Assembly (NCBI GenBank): GCA_000431315.1
Contig: HF989717.1
Coordinates: 62,001-126,000 of the forward strand
Source of the DNA: Brachyspira sp. CAG:484
GTDB lineage: Bacteria; Cyanobacteriota; Vampirovibrionia; Gastranaerophilales; Gastranaerophilaceae
DNA length: 64,000 nt
Direction of reading: 5' to 3'
Shown: in pieces, positions 51,688 through 60,879 of the stretch
Numbering within the stretch: position 1 is the stretch's first letter
Layout of the letters: each line of letters opens with the position of its first letter
Translations under genes and position numbers: made by a program
The notes under the pieces: model-generated
Databases searched by the model: none
What the model was told of the DNA's origin: nothing
Seen by the model: only the letters and a program-made list of their open reading frames with translations

Positions 51688-52455
51688 TTAATATTGTACT
51701 TCTAGTAGTGTCAATCCATAAGGACTGACTGTTTGACCGGCTTTTGTCCGGTCTTTTGCATCAAGCACATCTTTCATATGGCTTGATGGCAGGTTATGAC
51801 CTTCTATTTCCAGCAAGGTTCCCACAATTGTTCTTACCATATTATACAGAAATCTGTTTCCTGTAATATCAATAACAATATGGTCGCCGACTCTCCTGCA
51901 TTCGGCATTTTCGATAAAACAGACTTTGCTCGGGTTTAGCGTTCCGGAGCTTTTGAAACTTGAAAAGTCATGTTCACCTTTCAGATAATCCAAAGCTTCC
52001 TGCATTCTCTGAATATTTATATCATACTTAATTCTCATTAAATCGCCGTCAAAGGCATATTTGCATTTGCGGTTTACAAACTCAAATCTGTAATGACGTC
52101 TTTTAGCTGATTTTTGAGCATGAAAACTTTTATCAACTTCCTGCAGGTCTGTGACAGATATATCATTAGGAAGGATTTCATTCAATGAATAGATAAACTT
52201 TGAAGCAACAATACATTTATCTGTATCGAAGTGAACAACCTGTCCTAATGAGTTTACGCCTCTGTCAGTTCTTCCGGAAAAGACTGTTTTTACCGGTCTT
52301 TTGTTATGTGCGGTTTTACCGCCTATCAAAGTACTGAGTGCCTTTTCAAGTTCTCCTTGTATTGTCGGGGTGCCGGTTTCTTCGCCGTTTTGGAATTGGA
52401 TTTGGCTTCCTGCATAATTTTTCCCGATATATTGAACCTTAAAGGCATAACGCAT
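51688..52455 (-). CDS. truA: tRNA pseudouridine(38-40) synthase
   Basis: A 255-residue enzyme with the catalytic Asp in [28 protein letters not shown] RHYRFEFVN and [14 protein letters not shown] [15 protein letters not shown]. It modifies the anticodon stem. Between rplQ and rplM, as in many bacteria. Confidence 0.95.
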   Translation of the reverse strand: MRYAFKVQYIGKNYAGSQIQFQNGEETGTPTIQGELEKALSTLIGGKTAHNKRPVKTVFSGRTDRGVNSLGQVVHFDTDKCIVASKFIYSLNEILPNDISVTDLQEVDKSFHAQKSAKRRHYRFEFVNRKCKYAFDGDLMRIKYDINIQRMQEALDYLKGEHDFSSFKSSGTLNPSKVCFIENAECRRVGDHIVIDITGNRFLYNMVRTIVGTLLEIEGHNLPSSHMKDVLDAKDRTKAGQTVSPYGLTLLEVQY

Positions 52456-52458
52456 GGC

Positions 52459-52887
52459 TTATACCAACTGGATTAAAGCCATTTCTGAAGCATCGCCGCG
52501 TCTTGGAGGTAATCTGAATATTCTTGTATATCCGCCTTTGCGGTCTGAATATTTTTTACCGATTACAACAAACAATTTTCTTAAAACTGTTTGAGGTGCC
52601 AGTTTTTTATCGGCAACCGGTGCTTCAAATACTTCACCTGTAGCTAAATCCATATAGCTGCCGGTTTCTTTATTATAAATATGTCTTGCAGCCTGACGGA
52701 TTGCGTGAAGGTCACCTTTTTTTGCAAGAGTGATAATTGCTTCAGCGTATGGTCTTAATGCTTTTGCACGAGCCATAGTTGTTTTAATTTCACCGTGCAC
52801 AAAAAGTTCAGTAGCTAAAGAACGCAAAAGTGCATCACGTTGATCTTTTGCTTTGCTTAGCGTATGTTTTTTAGTTTGGTGTCTCAT
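52459..52887 (-). CDS. rplQ: 50S ribosomal protein L17
   Basis: A 142-residue protein with KAKDQRDALLRSLATELF, ALRPYAEAIITLAKKGDL and DRKGGYTRIFRLPPRRGDAS. Normal place after rpoA; three bases before truA. Confidence 0.97.
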   Translation of the reverse strand: MRHQTKKHTLSKAKDQRDALLRSLATELFVHGEIKTTMARAKALRPYAEAIITLAKKGDLHAIRQAARHIYNKETGSYMDLATGEVFEAPVADKKLAPQTVLRKLFVVIGKKYSDRKGGYTRIFRLPPRRGDASEMALIQLV

Positions 52888-52940
52888 TTTGCTTTTCCTT
52901 ATATTTTGTTATTAATTAATTTTAATTTTTTGAACCCTGA

Positions 52941-53054
52941 TTTATTCGGCTATCCCGCTCCTTCATTTCGCTTTGCAAATTTTATCAAATTTGCCCCGCT
53001 CAACCGGAGCTTTGGATGTTACGGGTTTCGCTAACGCTTCACCCTGCCGAAAAA
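52941..53054. repeat. Palindromic intergenic repeat, copy R1
   Basis: A 114-base element between rpoA and rplQ with TTCGGC/GCCGAA ends. It shares long blocks with R2 at 55931-56059: CCCCGCTCAACCGGAGCT, GGATGTTACGGG and TTCGCTTTGCAAATTTT. GC-richer than surroundings. Probably a REP/MITE-like family placed so that it does not block transcription. Confidence 0.7.
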
Positions 53055-54023
53055 TCAGCCGATTTCTTCTTCCACTTCAGGGTTTGGAGCAAGGTCTAAA
53101 CCGAAGTGGTGTAATCTTTCGATTACTTCATCAGAAGATTTTTTACCAAAGTTTTTAATATTTAATAAATCATGTTCTGATTTTTTCAATAATTCAGCCA
53201 TTGAATTAATGCTTGCACGTTTCAGGCAGTTGTATGCTCTTACTGAAAGTTCAAGCTCTTCAATAGTCATGCTTGGAACATTTGCATCATCTTCAACTTC
53301 TTCTTCGATTGATGCAACCGGAGCAACTACAGGCTGACCTGTGATTGCAGCGATTTGCATAAAGTGGTCGATAAGTAAGTTTGAAGCCTGGCTCAATGCT
53401 GTTGTTACTTCAATTGAACCATTTGACCAAATTTCCAGAGTTAACTTATCAAAGTCGATTGAATCACCTACACGTGTATTTTCAACATTATAGCTTACTC
53501 TTTTGATTGGCATAAATGTTGCATCTATAGGCAATACATCAATTGAAATTCCTTTAGAATCTCTAGGAACGTCGTGAGCAACGTAACCTTTGCCTGTTTC
53601 TACAATAACGTCAGCATGGAAGCTTCCGCCATCTGCTACAGTACAAATCAACCAGTCAGGGTTAACTACTTTAACACCTGCAGGAAGCTGAATATCACTT
53701 GCAAGTACAGCACCAGGTTTATCAACGTCAATTCTTAAATGCTGAGCTTCTTTTGAATCGGTTTTTACAACCAATCCTTTTAAATTCAGCATCACGTCAA
53801 TAACGTCTTCCAACACGCCAGGAATTGCTGTGTATTCGTGAGTAATACCTTCGATTCTAGCTGAAGTTACAGCAGTACCTTCAAGACTTGATAACAATAC
53901 ACGTCTTAAAGAGTTACCGATAGTTGTACCAAATCCTTTTGCCAAAGGTTCAATGACAAACTTACCGTACTGTGAACCGTCAGAACTTGTTGTTGTATTA
54001 ACGCATTTAATTTTTAATTCCAT
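53055..54023 (-). CDS. rpoA: RNA polymerase subunit alpha
   Basis: A 322-residue protein: N-terminal assembly domain (FVIEPLAKGFGTTIGNSLRR, LLSSLEGTAVTSARIEGITH) and C-terminal domain (LSVRAYNCLKRASINSMAEL, NFGKKSSDEVIERL). Standard length and place after rpsD. Confidence 0.97.
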   Translation of the reverse strand: MELKIKCVNTTTSSDGSQYGKFVIEPLAKGFGTTIGNSLRRVLLSSLEGTAVTSARIEGITHEYTAIPGVLEDVIDVMLNLKGLVVKTDSKEAQHLRIDVDKPGAVLASDIQLPAGVKVVNPDWLICTVADGGSFHADVIVETGKGYVAHDVPRDSKGISIDVLPIDATFMPIKRVSYNVENTRVGDSIDFDKLTLEIWSNGSIEVTTALSQASNLLIDHFMQIAAITGQPVVAPVASIEEEVEDDANVPSMTIEELELSVRAYNCLKRASINSMAELLKKSEHDLLNIKNFGKKSSDEVIERLHHFGLDLAPNPEVEEEIG

Positions 54024-54085
54024 GTTTTTTCTCCATATTTTGTTACTTGCCGGTAATTGAGTCAGGTGTTACCTGTTTTCAATTA

Positions 54086-54688
54086 CTATTTTGAGTAATA
54101 TTCAATTACAAGTTGTTCTTTAATTTCAGGATCTAATTCTTCTCTTTCAGGAATTCTGTCGAAAGTGATTTTTAAAGCTTCCTTGTCGATTGTCATCCAA
54201 GCCGGTGCACAAGCCATGTCAATCAATTCCATAACTGATTTAAGGAATGCTGCGCTCTTAGACTTAATAGTGATAACATCACCAGGTTTTACCAGGTAAG
54301 ATGGAATATCAACTTTTTTATCATTTACAAGAACGTGACCATGGTTAACAATCTGTCTTGTTTGCTTACGTGTAATACCTAAGCCTGCTCTGTAAAGAAC
54401 GTTGTCAAGTCTTGATTCTAATAATTGTAAAAGAATTGTACCTGTAACGCCTTTTCTTCTTGCAGCTTCGTTATAATATTTTGCAAATTGTTTTTCACTT
54501 ACAATATAAGTAAATCTGATTTTTTGTTTTTCTGCCAAATGAATAGCATATTCAGAAAGTTTCTTTCTTACAGCACCATGCTGTCCTGAAGCTGTTTGTC
54601 TCATAGATGAAGTTAATTTTCTGTTAGACAAATCTTTAACTTTTTTATTTCTGAATAATTTATTAGTTGGTCCTTTATATCTAGCCAT
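54086..54688 (-). CDS. rpsD: 30S ribosomal protein S4
   Basis: A 200-residue protein from ATG 54688 (MARYKGPTNKLFRNK), the normal S4 start; a longer frame upstream is not conserved. S4 RNA-binding domain: ESRLDNVLYRAGLGITRKQ, RQIVNHGHVLVNDKKVDIPS. Confidence 0.96.
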   Translation of the reverse strand: MARYKGPTNKLFRNKKVKDLSNRKLTSSMRQTASGQHGAVRKKLSEYAIHLAEKQKIRFTYIVSEKQFAKYYNEAARRKGVTGTILLQLLESRLDNVLYRAGLGITRKQTRQIVNHGHVLVNDKKVDIPSYLVKPGDVITIKSKSAAFLKSVMELIDMACAPAWMTIDKEALKITFDRIPEREELDPEIKEQLVIEYYSK

Positions 54689-54828
54689 TTTGTAATTTCT
54701 CCTTTTAATTTGTGCGGGGCGTCTATGGTTTGCTTTATTGGCTTTCAGCAAGCCCCCGCGGTGTTACTTTATTCCTATTATGTGCCGTTTGTTTTTGATT
54801 CTAAGCGGCACATTTTGCAAATCCGCTA

Positions 54829-55215
54829 CTAAACACGTCTTTTCTTTGGCGGACGGCAGCCGTTGTGAGGAATTGGAGTAACATCTTTGATTAATGTAAT
54901 TTCCAAACCTGCTGCCTGGATTGCTCTGATTGCAGTTTCTCTGCCTGAACCAGGTCCTTTGATATGAACTTCAACTTTTTTCATACCCTGGTCGATTGAT
55001 TTTTTAGCTACCAATTCAGCTGCAGACTGTGCTGCAAAAGGAGTTCCTTTTCTAGCACCTTTAAATCCGCTGGCACCTGCTGTTGCCCAGGCAATAGCAT
55101 TACCCTGTGTATCGGTAGAAGTTACAATTGTATTGTTGAAAGTTGACTGAATGTGTACAACTCCCTGCAATACATTTTTCTTTTCTTTTTTCTTTGTTTT
55201 TTGTGGTCTTGCCAT
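54829..55215 (-). CDS. rpsK: 30S ribosomal protein S11
   Basis: A 128-residue protein with [37 protein letters not shown] and the C-terminal [18 protein letters not shown]. Upstream of rpsD. Confidence 0.97.
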   Translation of the reverse strand: MARPQKTKKKEKKNVLQGVVHIQSTFNNTIVTSTDTQGNAIAWATAGASGFKGARKGTPFAAQSAAELVAKKSIDQGMKKVEVHIKGPGSGRETAIRAIQAAGLEITLIKDVTPIPHNGCRPPKKRRV

Positions 55216-55417
55216 TTTCTTATCCTTTATCTTCTTTTTACTTTATTTTAAGTTTTGTTTTCCGGACTCACACCATATTATATTTTTCCCGCCTGTGCAA
55301 TCATATAGATTGCTCCGCTCCGTACATTACATTTCCGTCGCAACGGCGGTATCGTAATGTTCGTCCCTGCTCGTCTTGCTCCCGCAAGCCGACACCGGAC
55401 TCACACCGGCTTACGCA

Positions 55418-55783
55418 TTATTTTTTCTTAGCTACGGCACCGTTCTTTTTACCGCGGCGTGTTCTTGCGTTTGTTTTTGTTCTCTGTCCGCGGCAAGGAA
55501 GTTTACGTTTGTGACGCATTCCTCTGTAAGAACCGATTTCCTGAAGACGTTTGATGTGCATTGTTACTTCACGTCTTAAGTCACCTTCGATGTGATAGTT
55601 TGCTAATTCGTTACGTAAATTTTTAATATCATCTTCTGTTAAATCATCTGTTCTTAAGTCTGGTGAAATACCTGTTGCTGCAAGAATTTTCTTGCTTCTT
55701 GTAGGTCCTATACCGTAAATATAGGTTAATGCGATTTCCATTCTTTTGTTACGAGGTAAATCTACCCCTGCTAATCTTGCCAT
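55418..55783 (-). CDS. rpsM: 30S ribosomal protein S13
   Basis: A 121-residue protein: [54 protein letters not shown] and a basic tail. About 200 bases of GC-richer, palindromic non-coding DNA separate it from rpsK. Confidence 0.97.
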   Translation of the reverse strand: MARLAGVDLPRNKRMEIALTYIYGIGPTRSKKILAATGISPDLRTDDLTEDDIKNLRNELANYHIEGDLRREVTMHIKRLQEIGSYRGMRHKRKLPCRGQRTKTNARTRRGKKNGAVAKKK

Positions 55784-55930
55784 TGTTTAATTTTCTCCTT
55801 TTCTTGTTGTTAGATTTTTTTATGTAAGAGGGATAAATCCTTCCTCTCCACCTGCTGTTGAGTGCGCAAGTTCCACTTTTGTTTTTTTCTAAGTCTTGAA
55901 TTGTTGGCAACTTGAAGCCAAAATTCAATA

Positions 55931-56059
55931 TTAGTTTATTCGGCTATCCTGCTCTTTGCTTTCGCTTTGCAAATTTTTCAAATTTGCCCCGCTCAACCGG
56001 AGCTACGGATGTTACGGGCTTGTTTCGCTACGCTCGTCATCGCCCTACCGAAAAACTAA
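55931..56059. repeat. Palindromic intergenic repeat, copy R2
   Basis: A 129-base relative of R1 between rpmJ and rpsM, ends TTAGTTTATTCGG and CCGAAAAACTAA. The right end overlaps the rpmJ stop codon by three bases. Two copies within one ribosomal operon point to an active or recently spread repeat family. Confidence 0.7.
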
Positions 56060-56169
56060 CCCTGTCTTTGTTTGTGTTTAGGGTTTTCACAAATTACGGC
56101 AATTCTGCCTTTTCTTTTGATACATTTGCATTTATCGCAAATTGGTTTTACTGATGATCTTACTTTCAT
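56056..56169 (-). CDS. rpmJ: 50S ribosomal protein L36
   Basis: A 37-residue protein, [20 protein letters not shown] then [17 protein letters not shown], carrying the zinc-ribbon C-x2-C ... C-x4-H of the C+ form. Between infA and rpsM as expected. Too short for length-based gene finding, but unmistakable. Confidence 0.97.
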   Translation of the reverse strand: MKVRSSVKPICDKCKCIKRKGRIAVICENPKHKQRQG

Positions 56170-56268
56170 TTTCTTTTCCTTTATATATATTTGTACGTGA
56201 GATTTTTTATTTGCGCCGGTCGGCCTTTGTAAAGCTTTCCGGAAGTTTGGGTTTAGTACTCCGATGCG

Positions 56269-56484
56269 CTATTTCAATCTGAAGGTAATTCTTCCTCTAG
56301 TTAAGTCATATGGAGTCATTTCAACTTTTACTCTGTCACCAGGTAAAATTCTTATGAAATTTTTTCTGATTTTCCCTGAGATATGTGCCAGAATTTCATG
56401 GTCATTTTCGAGTTTTACTCTGAACATTGCATTCGGCATTGATTCTATTATAGTACCTTCTATTTCAATAACGTCTTTTGACAT
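56269..56484 (-). CDS. infA: Translation initiation factor IF-1
   Basis: A 71-residue S1/OB-fold protein: [58 protein letters not shown]. First gene of the rpmJ-rpsM block. Confidence 0.97.
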   Translation of the reverse strand: MSKDVIEIEGTIIESMPNAMFRVKLENDHEILAHISGKIRKNFIRILPGDRVKVEMTPYDLTRGRITFRLK

Positions 56485-56803
56485 AAGTTCCTCATTTTCG
56501 GCTTTATTCCCGGAAACGTACGTTGTGCTTATCTTTCTAAGGGGTACGCCCCGATTTTACATGTGCATAATACACCCCTTTTAAGGGCATAATATAATAT
56601 TACTTGTAAAATATTTGAATGCAAGCAGTTTGCTTGTGTTTTCATGCAATTTTATTAGAAAAATTTATGCTTGTTTTTTTAATAACGCCACACTATCAAT
56701 AAATATCAGCATGTTTAAAATTCCTTATTAAGGCAACTTTTAGGCTTTTTGTAAATTTTTCTTAATAATTCTAATTTATTTATTTTTAATTAAACAATTA
56801 CTT
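56485..56803. other. Non-coding region upstream of infA
   Basis: About 320 bases without a supportable gene. On the - strand it should hold the promoter of the infA operon. A GGGGCGTACCCC hairpin lies near 56540-56551 and AT-rich -10-like TATTAT sequences lie near 56590. The left half is AT-rich 3' flank of the pilin-like gene. Confidence 0.5.
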
Positions 56804-57578
56804 TCAGGGATAATCTTCTGGGATAGTCCAGCTGTTCCTTATTATTTTGGCTGCGCATTTATAGCCGAAATTTTTTTCTGAGCAGTCTTTGTCTATTACT
56901 TCATCATCATCGTTATAGCCGTATGGGAGTATGCCTTTACCGTTTACTCTTACGAAATAAAAAACATCTCTGCCGAATTTATTTGGTTTGCCGCCTCCGT
57001 TTATGTCTATTAATATAAGGCTTGACTGTCCCTGGGTATAAGTGTTGTCATCCGGATCTACACTTGAATCAAAGCCGGCATAACTAAATCCGCTCATAAA
57101 TGTACCATCTGATAATATTACAGATTCCCGCCATCCTCTTAAGATTGCATGTATAATATCCTGTTTGCCGTTTGCTCTGTACCAGGGTGTATTTGATGTA
57201 TATCCGCATTGTTTTTCATTTTCACAAATATGAAGTATTTTCAGATAAGGTTTCCAGTAAGTATTAAAGTAACTGGTGGAATTACTGCTTACATTCCAGT
57301 TTACTGACTCGCCGTTATCAAGTTCAGAATGTTTAAAAGCCTGGTTCAGCATTGTATAACTCTTTTGAAGTCGTGCTATGGTATTTTTCTTCTCATAGCC
57401 GGCAATAATATTTGGTAAAGTCATTGCTGCGACTACACCAATAATACCAAGAGTAATCAATACCTCCGCTAATGTGAACGCATAAATACGGGATAATCCC
57501 AAAGCGTGAGAAAGCCCGCCGGCACTATCTAAGCCCCCCCCCCTTCTTTGAAATTGAAGCTATAATTGAGTTTTGCAT
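56804..57578 (-). pseudogene. Type IV pilin-like gene with G10 tract, out of frame (phase-off)
   Basis: ATG 57578 (ribosome site GGAG) begins MQNSIIASISKKGGG and reaches TAG within 17 codons because of G10 at 57543-57534. With 9 or 12 Gs the frame continues through LDSAGGLSHALGLSRIYAFT to the pilin signal AFTLAEVLITLGIIGVV and a 230-residue body ending DYP. An internal TTG 57502 could start a shorter product without the leader. Same leader context (AAAGGAGATTA) as the genes at 34184 and 35338. Probably phase-variable. Confidence 0.72.
57534..57543 (-). repeat. Homopolymer G10 in pilin-like gene 3
   Basis: Ten Gs on the coding strand 11-12 codons after the start. Frame restored by 9 or 12. 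A slippage-prone tract. Confidence 0.85.
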
Positions 57579-57684
57579 GTTTCTAATCTCCTTTGCTGTA
57601 TTTACATTTCCTTTTGTAATGCAATTTAGTTTTCTGCTCTTAGTATATTATAAACTATTTTACTTAAACTTTCAATTGGATTAT

Positions 57685-58434
57685 TTAAATGTGCATGTTT
57701 TTCAACATATCTGCTGATGTTGTTCCGCCTTTTTCTGTAACATCGCATCCGGAAGGCATAAGTCTATATTGTTTATTTTTTTCTTTTACAAACGAAAGTT
57801 TAAATAAATCATATCCCCATTTGTTAGGTCCTTTTTGTCCATTTACATCTACTAAAAAAGCAAATGGTGCATAATCATTTCTGTCATTGCTAGCAATAAT
57901 TATGGTGCCGTCATTGAATACATAAACAGTATTCCTGTTATTTATCTGGCTTTTATTATACGGGCAATTACTTTCCAGTGTTCCAACCTCATCGTCTGAC
58001 ATATCAGGATGGAATTCTTTATATACTTCAGTGTAGCTTTTATAAGAAGACGGAGGGATACATTTATCAGCCAAAGCATTACCCTGGCAAACTTTTATAA
58101 ATTTCAAATTTTTTCTAAGTTCATTTCCAAATGCTTTACATTCACTTATAGTATTTGTTGAATTTGACTTTCCTTCATAAACATGTACGCATCCTGTTTC
58201 TCCCCCAACATCGAAAACTGCTTTTGAATAAGCCTGTGATAGCGTTGAATAAACCTTTTTATATTGATTTTTAAGCACCATTTTCTGATATTTTTGGGTT
58301 AAAACGGGTAAAGTCATTGCTGCGACCACTCCGATTATGCCGAGAGTGATTAGAACTTCTGCAAGAGTAAATGCAGATTTTTTTAAAGTACTGCTTTCTG
58401 CATGATATACAAAAAATATGTAGCTTATCTTCAT
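57685..58434 (-). CDS. Type IV pilin-like protein, intact
   Basis: A 249-residue protein with an 18-residue leader then KKSAFTLAEVLITLGIIGVV, the shared linker QYKKVYSTLSQAYSKAV and LVDVNGQKGPNKWGYDLFKL. Several cysteines. No G tract, so constitutive in frame, unlike its neighbour at 56804. The start may also lie at the ATG-less lysine pair nearer the signal, but the upstream ATG 58434 is kept. Confidence 0.8.
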   Translation of the reverse strand: MKISYIFFVYHAESSTLKKSAFTLAEVLITLGIIGVVAAMTLPVLTQKYQKMVLKNQYKKVYSTLSQAYSKAVFDVGGETGCVHVYEGKSNSTNTISECKAFGNELRKNLKFIKVCQGNALADKCIPPSSYKSYTEVYKEFHPDMSDDEVGTLESNCPYNKSQINNRNTVYVFNDGTIIIASNDRNDYAPFAFLVDVNGQKGPNKWGYDLFKLSFVKEKNKQYRLMPSGCDVTEKGGTTSADMLKNMHI

Positions 58435-58537
58435 TTTTTAATCCCCTGATGAATTATATGACATTATGAACATTATAATGTTCATAAAAACATTATTACG
58501 CATTTTGATAATTTTGTCAATAATTTAGGATTAAATT

Positions 58538-58756
58538 ATGAAAGATGACAGATTGCTTCAATTAGGACAAAAGATTAGATATGAACGTTTAAAACGCGGA
58601 TTAAGCCAGGATGATCTGGAGGAAAAATCCGGTGTGTCAAGAAGGACTATCAGTGAAATAGAACGCGGAAATGCTGATATTAGATATACAAATTTATACC
58701 AGATAGCCGAGGCTTTCGGTATGCCGATTTCTGACCTTCTGGCTTTTAAGCTCTGA
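58538..58756 (+). CDS. XRE-family HTH regulator, 72 residues
   Basis: A single-domain regulator: IRYERLKRGLSQDDLEEKSG, VSRRTISEIERGNADIRYT. Divergent from the pilin-like gene at 57685-58434 across about 100 bases, repeating the HTH-pilin divergence at 27831-27898. A regulatory link is inferred. Confidence 0.78.
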   Translation: MKDDRLLQLGQKIRYERLKRGLSQDDLEEKSGVSRRTISEIERGNADIRYTNLYQIAEAFGMPISDLLAFKL

Positions 58757-58845
58757 TTGTTAACATTTTTTACAATATTTTGATTTGCTGAAAACAGCCG
58801 TAATTCAAATACTTTATATATATAGTTACAATAAGGAGAGTAATT

Positions 58846-59223
58846 ATGGCTTACAGAGTAGATGGTATTGAATCTGAAGACGAATTAAAAAAAGCCCAGG
58901 CTGCTGCACAGGCTCAAGGTGCTTCAATTCCAAACTATAATGAGTGGGCTCAAATTATGAAAGAATTGAGTGAAGCGGGTGTTGAGTCTACCGGTTCATA
59001 TTCCGGAGATAAGGCTAAATTGAAAGAAATTGAAACAGCTGTTGAAGAATTTATTAAAGATGTTCAGGTTGAACAGATTGCACAGCAAAGAAAACAGGAA
59101 ACCCAGCAGGTTAAAGAAACTTCTGAAACTGACAGCGAGCAGACTATTAAGGCGAATGTAGCAAATGCTACAAGTTCGGAAATTATGGCGAATTATATGA
59201 AGTATTTTCACTTAATGTCATAA
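58846..59223 (+). CDS. Unknown small acidic, Gln-rich protein
   Basis: A 125-residue protein, MAYRVDGIESEDELKKAQAA, with AQAQGASIPNYNEWAQIM, a charged coiled-coil centre and ending NYMKYFHLMS. No signal peptide. GCCGTAAT at 58797-58804 resembles the -10 of the sigma-28-like promoters, but its -35 is poor. Ribosome site AAGGAGAG. Family unknown. Confidence 0.62.
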   Translation: MAYRVDGIESEDELKKAQAAAQAQGASIPNYNEWAQIMKELSEAGVESTGSYSGDKAKLKEIETAVEEFIKDVQVEQIAQQRKQETQQVKETSETDSEQTIKANVANATSSEIMANYMKYFHLMS

Positions 59224-59257
59224 AAAAAAAGCCTCTCATTAAGAGAGGCTTTTTTTA
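59222..59257. terminator. Bidirectional terminator
   Basis: GCCTCTC/GAGAGGC with a 5-nt loop (59231-59249), nine As before and eight Ts after, between convergent genes. Confidence 0.9.
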
Positions 59258-59258
59258 T

Positions 59259-59906
59259 TTAATGCTTAAGCGTTTTTACTCTGGTAAACGGCCAGAATAA
59301 AAATACAGCTTTACCAATAAATCTGTCTTCCGGAAGCAGTCCCCAGTATCTGCCGTCCTGGGAATTCCCTCTATTATCACCGAGCATAAGGTAGTGCTTA
59401 TCTGGAATAACCGCAGGTCCGCACAGCATAGCTTCTGTGCAAGGCGGATAATCATACGGGCTTTTTATATAAGGTTCATTAAGAGGTTTATCGTTAATAT
59501 AGACAGTATATTTTCCGTTTTCATCAGCTTTTATTTCAAATTTATCTCCGGGCATTCCAACAACACGTTTTATGTATGCAATATCTTTGCAGAAAAAGCC
59601 TGTTAATCTTGCAAACACTCTTAACGGAGTATTTTTTAGCTGCTCAAACGGCGGGTAGAATACCATTATGTCACCGCGCCGGGGGGTTGAATAAAATCTT
59701 GAAAATCTTTCTACAAATATTCTGTCACCTTCAATTAATGTTGGCCGCATTGAGCCTGATGGTATCCATCGGATTTCACCTACAAAAAATCTGATAATTA
59801 TTACCATTACTATTACAAATACTACAGTTTCAACAGTTTCTTTTATTGCAGGTTTGTTTTTTTTATAAAAATTTTTAAATTTTTCTTTTAACTCTTCTTT
59901 ACTCAT
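59259..59906 (-). CDS. lepB: Signal peptidase I
   Basis: A 215-residue membrane protease: one N-terminal helix (TVETVVFVIVMVIIIRFFV), catalytic Ser52 in WIPSGSMRPTL, Lys113 in AYIKRVVGMPGD, and box E LMLGDNRGNSQDGRYWG. Cleaves Sec signal peptides at the periplasmic face. Overlaps the prenyltransferase gene by 8 bases. Confidence 0.96.
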   Translation of the reverse strand: MSKEELKEKFKNFYKKNKPAIKETVETVVFVIVMVIIIRFFVGEIRWIPSGSMRPTLIEGDRIFVERFSRFYSTPRRGDIMVFYPPFEQLKNTPLRVFARLTGFFCKDIAYIKRVVGMPGDKFEIKADENGKYTVYINDKPLNEPYIKSPYDYPPCTEAMLCGPAVIPDKHYLMLGDNRGNSQDGRYWGLLPEDRFIGKAVFLFWPFTRVKTLKH

Positions 59907-60768
59907 TTTTTAAAATATCCAAAAGCTCTATGATTGCCGATTTATAACGATTATTATCTAATTTTAGCAGTTTTTGTTTAGTTCTATCTATATAATTATT
60001 TAACAAAGATTTAGTTTTTTCAATCCCTGCTTCCGGATGTTCTGCATTACCTGAAAATATAACCGGTGCATTATAGATACCTTCTGCGACATCATTGTTT
60101 TCTTTTGAATTATCCTGCCGGGTAACATTAAGCAGGTCATCTCTGATTTGGAAAGCTATGCCGAAAAGTTTTGCAAATTCAGCATTGTCCGGCGGTAAAT
60201 TCTCCAGAAGTAAGGCTGCTTTTATTGAAGCTTCAAATAGGGCACCTGTTTTTTTATAAGACTTTTCTATATACTGTTCCAGACCTGTTATGTGAAATCT
60301 TGAAAAATGCTGGTCAATTTCTCCGCTGCACATATTATCTATTACTGTTGAAAATATTTTTACCAGCTCAATTGAGTTTAGCTCTGTTAATTTTTGGAGG
60401 GTAACTGATAATATATAATCCCCTGAGATGACAGCAAGCCGGTTATTAAAAACGGCATTCATAGTTTTTTTAGCTCTTCTCAATTTTCCGTTATCAATTA
60501 CATCATCATGTATTAATGAGGCGTTGTGAATTAATTCCACAATGCTCTGTATTTTTATATGTGCATCGGTAATATTTATGTTACAGGCTTTTAAATATAA
60601 AAAAGCAAGCACCGGACGGATACGCTTTGAAGGTGCAAGGAGAAACTCTTTTATCCCTGTGTGCAGTATTGTTTTTTCTGAAAACGAATTTTCTATTTCT
60701 TTGTTTAATTTATGTAATTCTTCATCAACCTCTGATGCGATTTTTCTATAGGATTTTTCAAAGCTCAT
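59899..60768 (-). CDS. Polyprenyl (trans-isoprenyl) diphosphate synthase
   Basis: A 289-residue all-helical enzyme: GIKEFLLAPSKRIRPVLAFL, first Asp-rich motif DDVID at 88-92, KT in YKKTGALFEAS, second motif FQIRDDLLN (DD at 210-211). It chains isopentenyl diphosphate into quinone or cell-wall carrier precursors. The second motif has N in place of the last D. Product length cannot be judged by eye. Confidence 0.9.
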   Translation of the reverse strand: MSFEKSYRKIASEVDEELHKLNKEIENSFSEKTILHTGIKEFLLAPSKRIRPVLAFLYLKACNINITDAHIKIQSIVELIHNASLIHDDVIDNGKLRRAKKTMNAVFNNRLAVISGDYILSVTLQKLTELNSIELVKIFSTVIDNMCSGEIDQHFSRFHITGLEQYIEKSYKKTGALFEASIKAALLLENLPPDNAEFAKLFGIAFQIRDDLLNVTRQDNSKENNDVAEGIYNAPVIFSGNAEHPEAGIEKTKSLLNNYIDRTKQKLLKLDNNRYKSAIIELLDILKNE

Positions 60769-60879
60769 ATAAGCATCATAACATAAAGAAAAACGACTTA
60801 CTATAATAGTCAGTCGTTGGAAAATTAATAGGAAAAAGGAAAAAGGGAAAGGAAATATCTTTTATCCGTTTATCATCTT

